Below, one piece after another: positions 1 through 9,623 of a DNA stretch of 64,000 nt (position 1 is its first letter; each line of letters begins with the position of its first letter). The notes beneath the pieces were generated by a model, which worked only from the letters and a program-made list of their open reading frames with translations, did no database searches and was not told where the DNA came from. The DNA comes from Rheinheimera riviphila (GTDB lineage: Bacteria; Pseudomonadota; Gammaproteobacteria; Enterobacterales; Alteromonadaceae): the NCBI RefSeq assembly GCF_004005945.1, contig NZ_SACS01000018.1, positions 1-64,000 of the forward strand. Reading direction: 5' to 3'. The translations under genes were made by a program, and so were the position numbers.

Positions 1-35
1 AAATTCTGGCGCTGGATTTAACCTGAGTTCTATTC

Positions 36-546
36 GGCGTACTACCGCTTGCGCGGTGAGTACGCCCTACGCAAGCATCTGATTTGTATAAAAAAGTAGG
101 GCGGACTCACCGGAGGTAGTCCGCCATCGAGCTTTTAAATTGCATATCACCATTTGGCGTACTGCCGCTTGCGCGGTGAGTATGCCCTACGCAACCATTT
201 GATTTTGATAAAAAAGTAGGGCGGACTCACCGGAGGTAGTCCGCCATTGAGTTTTGAAATTGCATATCACCATTTGGCGTACTACCGCTAACGCGGTGAG
301 TACGCCCTACGCAAGCATTTGATTTTGATAAAAAAGTAGGGCGGACTCACCGGAGGTAGTCCGCCATTGAGCTTTGAAATTGCATATCACCATTTGGCGT
401 ACTACCGCTAGCGCGGCGAGTACGCCCTACGCAAGCATTTGATTTTGATAAAAAAGTAGGGCGGACTCACCGGAGGTAGTCCGCCATTGAGCTTTGAAAT
501 TGCATATCACCATTTGGCGTACTACCGCTAACGCGGTGAGTACGCA
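36..546. repeat. BIME-like tandem array, 120-bp period
   Basis: The same roughly 120-base unit begins at about 36, 156, 276, 396 and 516; the fifth copy is cut short. Each unit carries two imperfect palindromes: one starting GGCGTACTACCGC and closing GCGGTGAGTACGCC, and one starting GGCGGACTCACCG and closing GTAGTCCGCC. Two alternating REP-like hairpins in one unit is the usual form of a bacterial interspersed mosaic element. The right edge (about 547-570) is the reverse complement of a sequence in the 16.1-kb repeat, so both loci belong to one family. The unit is too uniform to be a CRISPR array. No gene was recognised in bases 1-643. Confidence 0.9.
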
Positions 547-643
547 ACCATATGAATTTATGTGGAAAAATGACGAACTCAGCGGATCCTGTGAGATCCG
601 GATTTTGATACCCATTTGCGCCTGAAACACCGCAACCACCCCC

Positions 644-1723
644 TCAGCCAGACTGCGCCACCTGCGCCACCACTTGTTTGGCTAAGGCGCGGGCGGTGGT
701 CCATTTACCGCCGGTGACCGTGAGTAATTGTTGTTGCCAATGCATGCTGTATTCACGACTGGCGGTGCTGGCCTGATCGCTGCCTCCAAGGAGTGGCCGC
801 ACCCCAGCAAATTCGCGCAAGATGTCGGTGTTGATGCGGGGTGTTTTAAAATAATGATTATAAAGATCAAGCAGATAAACTCGTTCAGCTGCACTGCAGG
901 CAATAGGCTCCGCCAGTGTTTGCCGCACTTCGGTGGTGCCAAGCAGCGTTAGCCCCTGATAAGGCAGCACAAACACAATCCGGGTTTCGCCCGGCACTTC
1001 CAGCATATGGCCGTAGCGGCCAACCGGCGGCAACAATAAATGGCTGCCACGGACTAAGTCCAGGCTCTGCTGCACCGGTAAACCTGACTGCTCTAATAAT
1101 TGATTACTCCAGGGCCCGGCTACATTGATCAGCCGATCGAACTGCCGCCATTCACTTTCGCCTTGCAGTTGCACCCCCGCACTGGCAGTCACCGCCTGCA
1201 CCGGACAATGTTGATGGATCACCACGCCCTGTTTTTCCGCTTGCGCCGCCACCCACAAACCAAGCTGTTGATCTTGCATCTGGCCATCAAAAAACAAAAA
1301 AGCACCGCGTAAACCTTCAGCTTTTAAATCAGGACTACAGCGCAAAGTTTGGTCGGCATTGAGCCAACGATGACGGCCAATCCCTTTACGGGCGGATAAA
1401 AAATCATACAGCCATAAACCAATTTTCAGCTGCCAGCGCGGCCGGCGTCCATCGCGATAGATCGGATAAAGAATGGGTAACCGCCGGGTCAGATGCGGTA
1501 CTTTTTTGATCCACCAGCGCCGCTCCTGTAACGCTTCATGTACCAGACGCAGCTCGCCTTGCTCCAGATAACGCAACCCACCATGCAACAACTTACTGGA
1601 GGCGGCGCTGGTCGCTTGCATCAATGCATCACGCTCAAACAATTCCACCTGATGCCCGGCCAGCGCCAGCTGCCACGCTGATGCCAGGCCATTAATGCCG
1701 CCGCCGATCACTGCTATCCGCAC
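644..1723 (-). CDS. FAD-dependent glycerol-3-phosphate dehydrogenase-like oxidoreductase
   Basis: A 359-residue protein of the DAO/GlpD superfamily. The N-terminus carries the FAD dinucleotide-binding glycine motif (IGGGINGLASAW) followed by an acidic ELFERD strand end. The segment SAASSKLLHGGLRYLE at about residues 39-55 matches the GlpD signature. The family oxidises sn-glycerol 3-phosphate to dihydroxyacetone phosphate and feeds electrons to quinone. It is shorter than typical GlpD (about 500 residues) and appears to lack the usual C-terminal helical domain, so the substrate could differ. No glpK or glpF lies nearby. The start ATG directly precedes the FAD motif. Confidence 0.8.
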   Translation of the reverse strand: MRIAVIGGGINGLASAWQLALAGHQVELFERDALMQATSAASSKLLHGGLRYLEQGELRLVHEALQERRWWIKKVPHLTRRLPILYPIYRDGRRPRWQLKIGLWLYDFLSARKGIGRHRWLNADQTLRCSPDLKAEGLRGAFLFFDGQMQDQQLGLWVAAQAEKQGVVIHQHCPVQAVTASAGVQLQGESEWRQFDRLINVAGPWSNQLLEQSGLPVQQSLDLVRGSHLLLPPVGRYGHMLEVPGETRIVFVLPYQGLTLLGTTEVRQTLAEPIACSAAERVYLLDLYNHYFKTPRINTDILREFAGVRPLLGGSDQASTASREYSMHWQQQLLTVTGGKWTTARALAKQVVAQVAQSG

Positions 1724-1837
1724 TTTGTGTCACCTGTTAGCTAAGCCATTGTTACAGCAAAGCAAATTAAATGGTATTTGTCGAATGCCGCAACAAATTG
1801 CCTGCCAGTTGCGGTATATTTATCTTGAACGGAAACA

Positions 1838-2023
1838 GTGGCAACGGCATTAAAAACAGCTAGAGTTGTTGAACTTGCGGTACCGCAGTTTGACGAACTC
1901 AACATGCTCTACCCACAACCGCAGGATTTTTATCTATTGCATCGACTGCCCGGAACTGATGTGCTGAAGTCGCAGGGAAATACTCTGACTGATCCGCTGG
2001 CAGATGTGTTGGCAAGGACTTAA
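1838..2023 (+). CDS. small hypothetical protein upstream of HD-GYP-like gene
   Basis: A 61-codon GTG-started reading frame that stops four bases before the ATG of the next gene, which suggests translational coupling. No signal peptide, membrane segment or known motif was recognised. The spacing is the main support; it could be a chance frame. Confidence 0.35.
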   Translation: MATALKTARVVELAVPQFDELNMLYPQPQDFYLLHRLPGTDVLKSQGNTLTDPLADVLART

Positions 2024-2027
2024 CTCA

Positions 2028-3494
2028 ATGAATCAATCTCAGTTTGGCAATACTGCGGCCACCAAAAGTGTCAAAGATTTGCTGAGCAAAATATATGATG
2101 CCACGTCACGCAAAGACTCAGTGTATGAGCAGGCCGCTTTTTATTTTTCTGGCGCCGAGCAACAGGAAATTGACCTGCTCCAGGAGCGGGAAACCACCTT
2201 ACAGCGTCGGCTGGATGACGCCAACAAAGGCTCCCGCAACAAGCTCGAAACGGCTTTGCTGGAAGTCCGGCAAGAATTAAAAGAAAAACTCCGCCAACAA
2301 CAAGACAACCGCATCGAACGGGTGCGTCAGTTAAAGCAACTCGCCAGACAGCTGTTAACTTTAATCAGCGGCGACACCCCATTGGAAACCCGGCAGCTGT
2401 CAGCCCGCGCCCTTGGCACTATTCAATTATTATCATCAACCCGTGGCCGCCACGTTGCCGTGATCAATCAACGGCATAAACATGCCTATAAAGCCATTCT
2501 GGCGATCCGGTTGCTGGACCAGCTGTTAGCCGATCAGCTGATTAAAAATCGTTATGTGCTGAACAAATTTAACGACAGCCAGCAAGCTAATGAAGCGGGT
2601 GAAGTACTGTACTCGCCCTTTTTAGAAGAAGTGCAGCTGCCACTGGTGATCGCACTGTTGTTGCAGGATATTGGTCTACAACATCCACAGGCGCAGCACA
2701 TTTTACGCGGCGAAGATGGCTCGCTGGATGAATATCGCACGCTGTCACCAACAGAGCGGCAGCAACTGCTCACCGTCAGCTATGAACAAAGCCAGTTGTA
2801 CCTGAAAGAAGGGCTGGGACTGGATACTTATGTCGGCAACTCGAAAGCGGAGCGGGATTTGTTTGTCTATATGGAACAGGATAAACAGAACTTTATCAGT
2901 CACTTACTCAAAAGTGCGATTCAGCCGGAAGACGGCATTGGCAATTTGCTGAAAATCCCACAAGTGTATGTGTCGGTGGTACTGCCATCTAAAGCCAACT
3001 ATCACTATGGACAACTACCCAAAGTCAGCGCTTTACTGAAAGCCGGTGTGACCAAAGGCTGGTATCCGGCAGCAATTGTGGAAAGTCTGCTAAAAATTAC
3101 CGGTTACTTTCCGCAAGGTTATGGCATTACCTATATTCCTAAAGACTCCGACAAACAGGATCTGGACCGCTACGAATATGCCATCGTCAACGGCCTATAT
3201 CCGCTGGAACCTGAGCAGCCGATTTGCCGCACCGTGACCCGCAATCTGACGTACAACACCTTTGGCATTAACGTGGTGGTCAGCGTCGACAACAATCTTT
3301 ATTTCCAAAGTGCACAGCAAAAGCTGGAGAAAATGAGTGAAGAGCGGCTGAAAGAAATTCTGAGTAAGTTGGTGTCAAATCTGGAAGAACGTACCACCAT
3401 GGATTTAATCCCCAAGTGCTGGCATCCGGATGAGTTTTTTACCTTTTTGAAAAACCAGAATTTGTGGAATAGGGTTGATACCATTCGTAATTAA
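2028..3494 (+). CDS. degenerate HD-GYP-like protein
   Basis: A 488-residue soluble protein. The ATG at 2028 is preferred over the one at 2004 because AAGGA lies just upstream. The N-terminal 110 residues are charged and helical (probable coiled coil). The middle reads ALLLQDIGLQHP followed by ILRGEDG, an ER..L segment and SQLYLKEGLGL, which follows the HD-GYP phosphodiesterase layout. The C-terminal part has LLKITGYFPQGYGITYIP, like the G-x-YPPGS region of HD-GYP proteins. However, the metal-binding HD is replaced by QD and no GYP-type motif is obvious. It is probably catalytically inactive, perhaps a c-di-GMP-related scaffold; this is inferred from layout only. Its stop overlaps the stop of the convergent gene by four bases. 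Confidence 0.6.
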   Translation: MNQSQFGNTAATKSVKDLLSKIYDATSRKDSVYEQAAFYFSGAEQQEIDLLQERETTLQRRLDDANKGSRNKLETALLEVRQELKEKLRQQQDNRIERVRQLKQLARQLLTLISGDTPLETRQLSARALGTIQLLSSTRGRHVAVINQRHKHAYKAILAIRLLDQLLADQLIKNRYVLNKFNDSQQANEAGEVLYSPFLEEVQLPLVIALLLQDIGLQHPQAQHILRGEDGSLDEYRTLSPTERQQLLTVSYEQSQLYLKEGLGLDTYVGNSKAERDLFVYMEQDKQNFISHLLKSAIQPEDGIGNLLKIPQVYVSVVLPSKANYHYGQLPKVSALLKAGVTKGWYPAAIVESLLKITGYFPQGYGITYIPKDSDKQDLDRYEYAIVNGLYPLEPEQPICRTVTRNLTYNTFGINVVVSVDNNLYFQSAQQKLEKMSEERLKEILSKLVSNLEERTTMDLIPKCWHPDEFFTFLKNQNLWNRVDTIRN

Positions 3495-4222
3495 TCGGTA
3501 GTCCCGGCCAGGGTCTGACAACGCGGCGGGGTCACGGCAAACAATCTGCGATAGGCCTGCTGTAACCGTTTTATGTTGTCCGGATCAGTTTGGAGATGTG
3601 CTGCCAGAAATAAGGTTCGTTCAAGTTCGGTCGCACTGAACACTTTTCGCAGCTCAGTCTGTCCGGGATGACGCAGGTTTTGTTGCTCCACAAAATTCTC
3701 GGAAACCAGAATTAAATCAACCCGTTTTAGCGCCAGCATTTGCCGTAGCTGATGATTCTGTCCCACCACCACCAGATTTTTCGATTCGCGAAAACCATGA
3801 TTAATTAAATACTTGTAGTTAGCCTGCCCTTGTTCAATACCCACAATAAAATTATGGGCTTCGTTGATGTTACGTGGTGCAACATCGGTTCGGGAGGCCG
3901 CTGCATAAAATGAAATCCGCATCGGACACAAAGGAACCACCCAGTGATACTTTGATAGTCGTTCGTCGGTTTGTAGCAACGAAAATATAAAAGTACCTGG
4001 CTGTTCATTGGCCATTTTTACCGCGCGTGGCCAGGGTAACACCTGAGTTTCATAACCCAGACCGGCTTCGGCAAACAGTTGCTGCACTATGTCGACTGAC
4101 CAACCATGTAACTGGCCCTGGGCATTTAACTGCTGATAAGGTGGAAAAATTTCTGTGACCAGCGGCACCGGCGTCGCCAGTGCTTGGAAACTCAGCCCCA
4201 GCAACCACCCATAACATCGCAT
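3491..4222 (-). CDS. periplasmic amino-acid-type substrate-binding protein
   Basis: A 243-residue protein with a short cleavable signal (MRCYGWLLGLSFQALA) and the fold signatures of the SBP_bac_3 family: an early EIFPPYQ strand, GWSVDIVQQLFAEAG, and a late block in which a conserved residue (DLILVSENF) precedes the closing strand. Such stand-alone proteins in Alteromonadales-type genomes bind amino acids or act as sensors. No ABC permease or ATPase lies nearby, so transport is not shown. Convergent with the HD-GYP-like gene. Confidence 0.75.
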   Translation of the reverse strand: MRCYGWLLGLSFQALATPVPLVTEIFPPYQQLNAQGQLHGWSVDIVQQLFAEAGLGYETQVLPWPRAVKMANEQPGTFIFSLLQTDERLSKYHWVVPLCPMRISFYAAASRTDVAPRNINEAHNFIVGIEQGQANYKYLINHGFRESKNLVVVGQNHQLRQMLALKRVDLILVSENFVEQQNLRHPGQTELRKVFSATELERTLFLAAHLQTDPDNIKRLQQAYRRLFAVTPPRCQTLAGTTD

Positions 4223-4417
4223 GTACCTTTCCTGCTTGTTCAGATCTTATATAAGCATAGAATGATTTACTTAGGACGCCAGTGCCGGCTGGATTGCTGG
4301 TTGTCCGATGGTCGTCCGATAACCGCTGTCACTTCAATCATTTAGTGCGGTATGGCAACGAGCAGTCTGCGGCGAATGGGTTCTGCAGCAAGACATGCCA
4401 CTTTGATCAGGAAAAAT

Positions 4418-5449
4418 TCAGCGGCTACCAACCGCACTTTGTTGTAAATATTGCGCCAGACTTAGATCAGTGTTCCCCAAAGCACGTTGGTATAACCAGC
4501 TAAAAGCCCGGTCGTCCCTCGGCATGTCCAGTTGTTCGGGTAGACCACGGACTTGTTGCTTTGAATCCAGTGGCAATAAAAACCGGAAACTATACCCAGG
4601 CTCCATCCCCATCCGCAGATCGGTTAATACCAGCGCTTGATCAGATTGTTTGGTCAGCGTGAAAAAACCATGACTGAACCAATGCAAGCGGGCCACTGCC
4701 GGTTGTTGTTGCCACTGTTGCCATAACGCCGCATCACGCGGATAGGCTTGCCACTGAATGGTTTGGGTTTTATCCAGCAGTGAATAATAGCCTTCGAAAT
4801 ACTGACCTTCCTCAACCACCAACAAACGCCACAACAGCGTATTAAAAGGTGTGGCCGTGACCAGTAATTTGGCGTTGGTGGCGGTCTGTTGAGACGGAAG
4901 TTGCGATAGCGCCAACGTTGTCACTTGCTGCTGTGCCAAAAGGCCAAACCCAAGGTAAGCGGTACTGAGCAGTAATCCCACACTATTCCAGCGTAATCGT
5001 CTTCCAGCCAGCGCCAACCCAGTCCCAATCAATAACGGCACCGTATAAAGCGGGTCAATAACAAACACACTGCCAGTGCCAAAAGGGTGATCGGTAAACG
5101 GTAAACCGAGCTGAGTGCCGTAAATCGTGAGCATATCGAGCAGCGGATGAGTGATGAGGACCAGCCATATTGCCAGCACGCTCGCTTTAAATAACGCTAA
5201 ATGGCCACTCATTTTCAGCCACAACCAGGCCAACAGCGGCGACACCAGCGTCAGATAAAACAATGCATGACTTTCGGTGCGGTGATAGGTCATGTCGCTG
5301 ATCGGATCACCGTGGGAAATCAACACGTCTAAGTCCGGTAAAGTTCCAACCACGGCGCCCAGCAAAGCGGATTGCCACAACGGCTGTTTGCGCCTGAACA
5401 CCGCCACACTGACGGCGGCGCCTAAAGCAATTTGCGAAAGAGAATCCAT
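4418..5449 (-). CDS. YdjM-like inner-membrane putative metal-dependent hydrolase
   Basis: A 343-residue membrane protein. The ATG at 5449 is preceded by an AGGAG ribosome site five bases away; an in-frame upstream extension to 5584 has no such support. N-terminal MDSLSQIALGAAVS, GTLPDLDVL, then YHRTESHALF and ITHPLLDMLT give the histidine/aspartate pattern of the DUF457/YdjM family (H46, H56, H61). Several membrane segments fill residues 60-190, followed by a soluble C-terminal half. In E. coli YdjM is a LexA-regulated membrane protein; no LexA box was identified here. Confidence 0.8.
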   Translation of the reverse strand: MDSLSQIALGAAVSVAVFRRKQPLWQSALLGAVVGTLPDLDVLISHGDPISDMTYHRTESHALFYLTLVSPLLAWLWLKMSGHLALFKASVLAIWLVLITHPLLDMLTIYGTQLGLPFTDHPFGTGSVFVIDPLYTVPLLIGTGLALAGRRLRWNSVGLLLSTAYLGFGLLAQQQVTTLALSQLPSQQTATNAKLLVTATPFNTLLWRLLVVEEGQYFEGYYSLLDKTQTIQWQAYPRDAALWQQWQQQPAVARLHWFSHGFFTLTKQSDQALVLTDLRMGMEPGYSFRFLLPLDSKQQVRGLPEQLDMPRDDRAFSWLYQRALGNTDLSLAQYLQQSAVGSR

Positions 5450-5715
5450 AGGGCTCCTGTGGGGTGAAGAGAGAATGCCGGGTATGGCTACAACGTTTGG
5501 ACTAACCCCATCTTCCATACCGATACAAGGGATACGCAACAGTACCTGAAAAAGCCTAATAAAGATTTGGCCAGGTATTAGCAACGCGCTTAAATTGCGC
5601 TGAAAATAAACAATTTATTTATTTTACAGCAACTTATGCTTGACAGCTTTCGCCATAGCCCAGAAGATAACTTTAGCAATGTTCCAGTTGCATCAGGATC
5701 AGGGAAGTCTGTTTC

Positions 5716-7260
5716 ATGTTATACATTTTGCAAAATTATGACCTGCAATACCAACCCAATTGTTTATGGCCGGTCGGCGAATTTCATGCGTATGAAACGC
5801 TGCAATTTGAGCCTTTACCCAGCGCAGAGAAAATTGCCCTGCTACAGCAATTTCAGCCCACTTCACCGGCGCTGCAATTGTGGCAACAACTGCATTTCAT
5901 CTTATTGGGTGCAGACGCCGCTGACTTTGCACTCTTTACCCGGTTATTCAGCGAGTTACCTTTTTTGCAGCAAAATATGGTTTATAGCCAGCTGATGCGA
6001 TCGACCTTTATCGGTAAGGCTGTTGGTCTGGATCTGGCGCCATTGTACCGGCTGACCATTGAATCTTTTTGCCGCGAAAATGCTGAGCGTTGTCAGGTGC
6101 TCCCGTTACAAGGGAGTGGCAACGAAGAGTTTGCGGTTTTTATTACCAATCAGTTTGTCTCTTCGTTGCACGGTCCAACCCTCACGGTGCTGAATTACGC
6201 CAGTGCGCTGAAGCACATCGGTATGCACCCTATAGTCATTTGCACCACTTCGGTCGCCAAATCGGCGCATTTAGTATACCCACTGCCAACGCCGGTATTT
6301 TTTGGCACCGTGCGTGATGAATATTTTGCCAGCAATACCTTGTTTGATTTGGATCTGAACCAAACGCAGCCCAATCCGGGTGGTTCAGCGGTGAAGTGCT
6401 GGGGTCAACAATTTGATTTTATGCAAACCACGCCGATGGACGACCCGGCGCATCTGATTGATTTAGTGAATTTTATTAATCAGCTCAACCCAAGATTTAT
6501 TATCGGTGTCGGTGGCTTAAACCCGGTGCTGGAATTTATTGCCAAAGCGCGTCCAGTGCTGAGCGTACCTTGTGTCACCTCTTTGGTGCTGCCGATTTAC
6601 GCAGTGCCGGTGCTGCATCGCGACCTGACCGCACACGACCAGCAGCGAGTCGAATCCTTGGGCATCCAACATCCGGTGCTGAGCAGCCGTTTACCCTTTC
6701 GGCTACGCCCTTTTGATTGTGTAAAAAGCAGCCGCGTTGACGACAAAGTGCTGAAATTTGTGGTGGTGGGCTATCGACTGGAAGACGAAATCCGTGGTGA
6801 GTTTATGCAGACCATGCTTTGCATTAAACAGCAGTATCCACAGGCGTCTTTTATATTGATTGGCCCCACAGCCATTGCCGATTACCCGGCGGCGCTTGAG
6901 CATTGCACTTTATTTACCGGCCGGATCAGCAATGCCATTGATTTGATTGCCGATTGCCATTTTATGCTCAATCCAAAACGTCAGGGCGGCGGTACTTCAG
7001 CGGTTGAAGCTTTGAGCCTCGGCATTCCGGTGTTGACTCAGGCCTTTGGCGACGTTTATCAGTATATTGGCGACCCTTTTGTGTTTGAAACCGACGCCGA
7101 GCGGCTGGAATTTATCAGCCAGTACTTAACCAATCCGGAATTTGCCGCGGCCTATCAGGATATTTGCCTGGAAACCGCCGCGCAGGCGACGGACACGGCG
7201 GCAATAGTGCAAGAGTTGCTACTGACCTATGACGCTTATTTGCAGGAATATCCGGCTTAA
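5716..7260 (+). CDS. GT-B-type glycosyltransferase-like protein
   Basis: A 514-residue soluble protein starting nine bases after an AGGGAAG ribosome site. The C-terminal half has a Rossmann-like strand series (KFVVVGYRLEDE, ASFILIGPT) ending in LNPKRQGGGTSAVEALSLG, the glycine-rich nucleotide-sugar-binding loop and conserved Glu of GT4-type glycosyltransferases. The N-terminal half (about 1-250) is unlike named families. It is a single gene with no polysaccharide cluster around it, so the acceptor is unknown. An overlapping upstream frame in another phase (5636-5995) is a shadow. Confidence 0.7.
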   Translation: MLYILQNYDLQYQPNCLWPVGEFHAYETLQFEPLPSAEKIALLQQFQPTSPALQLWQQLHFILLGADAADFALFTRLFSELPFLQQNMVYSQLMRSTFIGKAVGLDLAPLYRLTIESFCRENAERCQVLPLQGSGNEEFAVFITNQFVSSLHGPTLTVLNYASALKHIGMHPIVICTTSVAKSAHLVYPLPTPVFFGTVRDEYFASNTLFDLDLNQTQPNPGGSAVKCWGQQFDFMQTTPMDDPAHLIDLVNFINQLNPRFIIGVGGLNPVLEFIAKARPVLSVPCVTSLVLPIYAVPVLHRDLTAHDQQRVESLGIQHPVLSSRLPFRLRPFDCVKSSRVDDKVLKFVVVGYRLEDEIRGEFMQTMLCIKQQYPQASFILIGPTAIADYPAALEHCTLFTGRISNAIDLIADCHFMLNPKRQGGGTSAVEALSLGIPVLTQAFGDVYQYIGDPFVFETDAERLEFISQYLTNPEFAAAYQDICLETAAQATDTAAIVQELLLTYDAYLQEYPA

Positions 7261-7319
7261 GACGGTGTCGGGTGCAGCGCACAGACCGCCTGAACCGGTC
7301 TTGGGTCAGGGGCAAAGGG

Positions 7320-7916
7320 TCAGGGCGTCAGTGTTTTACGGTACTCGACAATTTCTGCAGTCCACATCGGATCCTGATGCAAACGCTGACTGACAAACTG
7401 CATCCCCAGCCGTTTCATCACGGCAATCGAAGGTAAATTATCGGGCACCGCCAATGCCGAAAAAGCCTGCACCGGCGCAGTAGAGGCCGCGCCGTACTTG
7501 GCCACAGCCTCTGCCACGGCCTGAGCGGCTTCGCTGGCAAAACCAAAACCCCAGGATTCACGCTTAAAGCGCCAGCCAAGTTCCAGATTATCCAACTGCG
7601 GGCTTTCGGTAAAAAATGCCATCGGGCGGACTAAAATCCAGCCAATATAACTTGAAGGTAATTGTGCGCAATCGGCGCGGGTCGAGACGTACCAAATACC
7701 ATGGCCAAGCTTTGGATTGCGGTAAGCCAGCATTCTGGGCAGCATCCGCTGTTCAATTTGCTCCATCGTGGTACAGATCCCGGCATTCAAATAACGCATC
7801 ACCTCCGGATCCTGATCCAGTTCAAACAGCGCTTGCGCATCGTCTGCGCCCATGAGACGAAAACTCAGCCGCGTGGTATCTGGAACTTGTAAAGTTTGTT
7901 CAATCGTTTGATTCAC
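7320..7916 (-). CDS. GNAT-family acetyltransferase (RimJ-like)
   Basis: A 198-residue protein with the RimJ/RimL-type pattern: TTRLSFRLMGADDAQALFEL at residues 14-33, LELGWRFKRESWGFGFASEA as the acetyl-CoA-binding motif A, and ALAVPDNLPSIAVMKRLGM as motif B. It transfers acetyl from acetyl-CoA to an amine; the substrate is not predictable. The start is GTG, with GGAG eight bases upstream. Single gene, head to tail with yajD on the same strand after a 40-base gap. Confidence 0.85.
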   Translation of the reverse strand: MNQTIEQTLQVPDTTRLSFRLMGADDAQALFELDQDPEVMRYLNAGICTTMEQIEQRMLPRMLAYRNPKLGHGIWYVSTRADCAQLPSSYIGWILVRPMAFFTESPQLDNLELGWRFKRESWGFGFASEAAQAVAEAVAKYGAASTAPVQAFSALAVPDNLPSIAVMKRLGMQFVSQRLHQDPMWTAEIVEYRKTLTP

Positions 7917-7956
7917 GATGTGACTCCGATGGACAGGCTGTTTAGGCGAATTGCCG

Positions 7957-8295
7957 TTACTTCGGTTTATTTAGCAAGGCTTTTAAGTCCGCAAACGGAT
8001 TATGCGTTGCCGCAGCAGTTTTTTGCTCTGAGGTACCGCCGTACATCACATACTCGTGGTATTTATTGTGTTCATTGTCATGGCAATAAATACACAACAG
8101 TTCCCAATTGCTGCCATCGGCCGGGTTATTGCTGTGATTGTGGTCAATATGATGCACCGTGAGTTCACGTAAATTCGAATACACAAATTCGCGGGCACAA
8201 CGGCCACAGACCCAAGGATACAATTTCAGGGCTTTATCGCGATAACCCTGTTCCTGTTGCTGATAGGCCTGCGCCCCGTTGCTGGTTTTACTCAT
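7957..8295 (-). CDS. yajD: YajD-like HNH endonuclease
   Basis: A 112-residue protein. The ATG at 8295 has an AGGAAAG ribosome site and gives the length usual for YajD; the longer frame to 8394 lacks support. Residues 29-78 contain CGRCAREF, then HHIDHNHSNNPADGSNWE and LCIYCHDNEH, a zinc-ribbon HNH nuclease fold with all metal-binding cysteines and the catalytic histidine. The C-terminus carries a short FADLKALLNK helix. The cellular role of YajD is not well established; the nuclease assignment is by family. Confidence 0.88.
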   Translation of the reverse strand: MSKTSNGAQAYQQQEQGYRDKALKLYPWVCGRCAREFVYSNLRELTVHHIDHNHSNNPADGSNWELLCIYCHDNEHNKYHEYVMYGGTSEQKTAAATHNPFADLKALLNKPK

Positions 8296-8502
8296 AACTT
8301 TCCTGATCTTCTCTGATGTACCGAAGTGCTCAAACACCCGGTAGGCTGACCGCCTGGGATGGTCGGATTTTAGCAGCCTTGAGCGGTGAAGCAATCACTG
8401 ATTTTGAGTCGTTCTTTTCTGCAGTCGCCGACTGGTCGCGCCTGCTTGCAGAAAGATTTACTGTTATAGTTGGCGTCTTTTGTGGTTTATTTCAGGTGTT
8501 TT

Positions 8503-9474
8503 ATGACAGCAACAACTCCGCCACTTTATGCCATTGGTACGCCGGGCCAGCCTTGGGCCGACACTGAAATCAGCTTATGGCGCTCGCAACAACAGATCAA
8601 ACGCAGTTACCGGGAGCTGGTGCTACAGCCGCTCTTTGCCTTGCTGCAACAACCGGAAATCAGTGCCCAAGCGGAGCTTATTCAATACGGTACCCTGGAT
8701 TATCAACAATTTGGTTTAGGTCAATATCCGCTGTATGCAGTGCGCAGCAAAGATTGGCAAGCAGAGAAACCGCTGGCACTGGTGACCGGCGGCGTGCATG
8801 GTTATGAAACCAGTGGCGTACTGGGCGCACTGGATTTTATCGGCGGACATTTTACGCAGTATGCAGATAAGGATCTGAATTTATTGGTGTTGCCTTGCAT
8901 CAGCCCCTGGGGCTTTGAAACCATTAACCGCTGGAATCCGCATGCAGTGGATCCAAACCGTTCTTTTAATGCGGCAGGCCGCGAGTCCGGATTAGCGCAG
9001 GAAGCGGCCGCTGTGATGCAATTGCTGCAGCCATCTGTGGCGAAAGTGCTGGTGCACGTCGATTTACATGAAACTACCGATTCAGATAACAGCGAATTCC
9101 GTCCGGCCAAAGCGGCGCGCGATGGTACCGTCAATACCAACTGGAATATCCCGGATGGTTTTTACCTGGTCGACGATCTGGACAACCCGCAACCGGCGTT
9201 TCAACGCGCTATTATCGAAGCCGTTGGAAAAGTCACCCAAATCGCCCCAGCCGATGACGATGGTTGCCTGATTGGCGAAGTGTTACAGCAATTTGGGGTG
9301 ATCCATTACCCAAAAAAATCACTGGGTCTTTGCGGCGGCCTGACGGCAGCGAAATTCGTCACCACCACCGAAGTCTATCCGGATAGCCCCAATGCCACAC
9401 CGGCACAGTGTAATTTGGCGCAGGTCACTACAGTGGTCACAGCGTTGGAGTTTGCGCTGGCGACAATGGTTTAA
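8503..9474 (+). CDS. M14-family zinc carboxypeptidase
   Basis: A 323-residue protein without signal peptide, hence cytoplasmic. Zinc ligands fit the M14 pattern: GGVHGYET gives H99 and E102, VHVDLHETTD supplies the third ligand H189, and TTTEVYPD near residue 300 supplies the probable catalytic Glu. The segment DPNRSFN corresponds to the substrate-binding NPR/DPNR motif of the family. It probably removes C-terminal residues from peptides. The ATG at 8503 follows an AGGTG ribosome site; an upstream in-frame ATG at 8470 is less likely. Confidence 0.85.
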   Translation: MTATTPPLYAIGTPGQPWADTEISLWRSQQQIKRSYRELVLQPLFALLQQPEISAQAELIQYGTLDYQQFGLGQYPLYAVRSKDWQAEKPLALVTGGVHGYETSGVLGALDFIGGHFTQYADKDLNLLVLPCISPWGFETINRWNPHAVDPNRSFNAAGRESGLAQEAAAVMQLLQPSVAKVLVHVDLHETTDSDNSEFRPAKAARDGTVNTNWNIPDGFYLVDDLDNPQPAFQRAIIEAVGKVTQIAPADDDGCLIGEVLQQFGVIHYPKKSLGLCGGLTAAKFVTTTEVYPDSPNATPAQCNLAQVTTVVTALEFALATMV

Positions 9475-9623
9475 TCGATATTTATTTGGGGCGGGATATC
9501 TTCAGCCGCATCTCGTGCTTGCACCACAAATGCAGGCAGTGGTTGATGCGGCTGTTGCTGGCGAGGTCGCAGGCGATAAGACAGCAACACCCCGGATGCT
9601 GATTCGTTTGATGTTGGATTGAT

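Noticed and set aside
36-546. CRISPR array
   Set aside because: The whole 120-base unit is repeated, with no variable spacers and no cas genes; REP-type palindromes explain it better.
427-639. 70-residue frame on the minus strand
   Set aside because: It runs through the repeat array and has no ribosome site or recognisable family.
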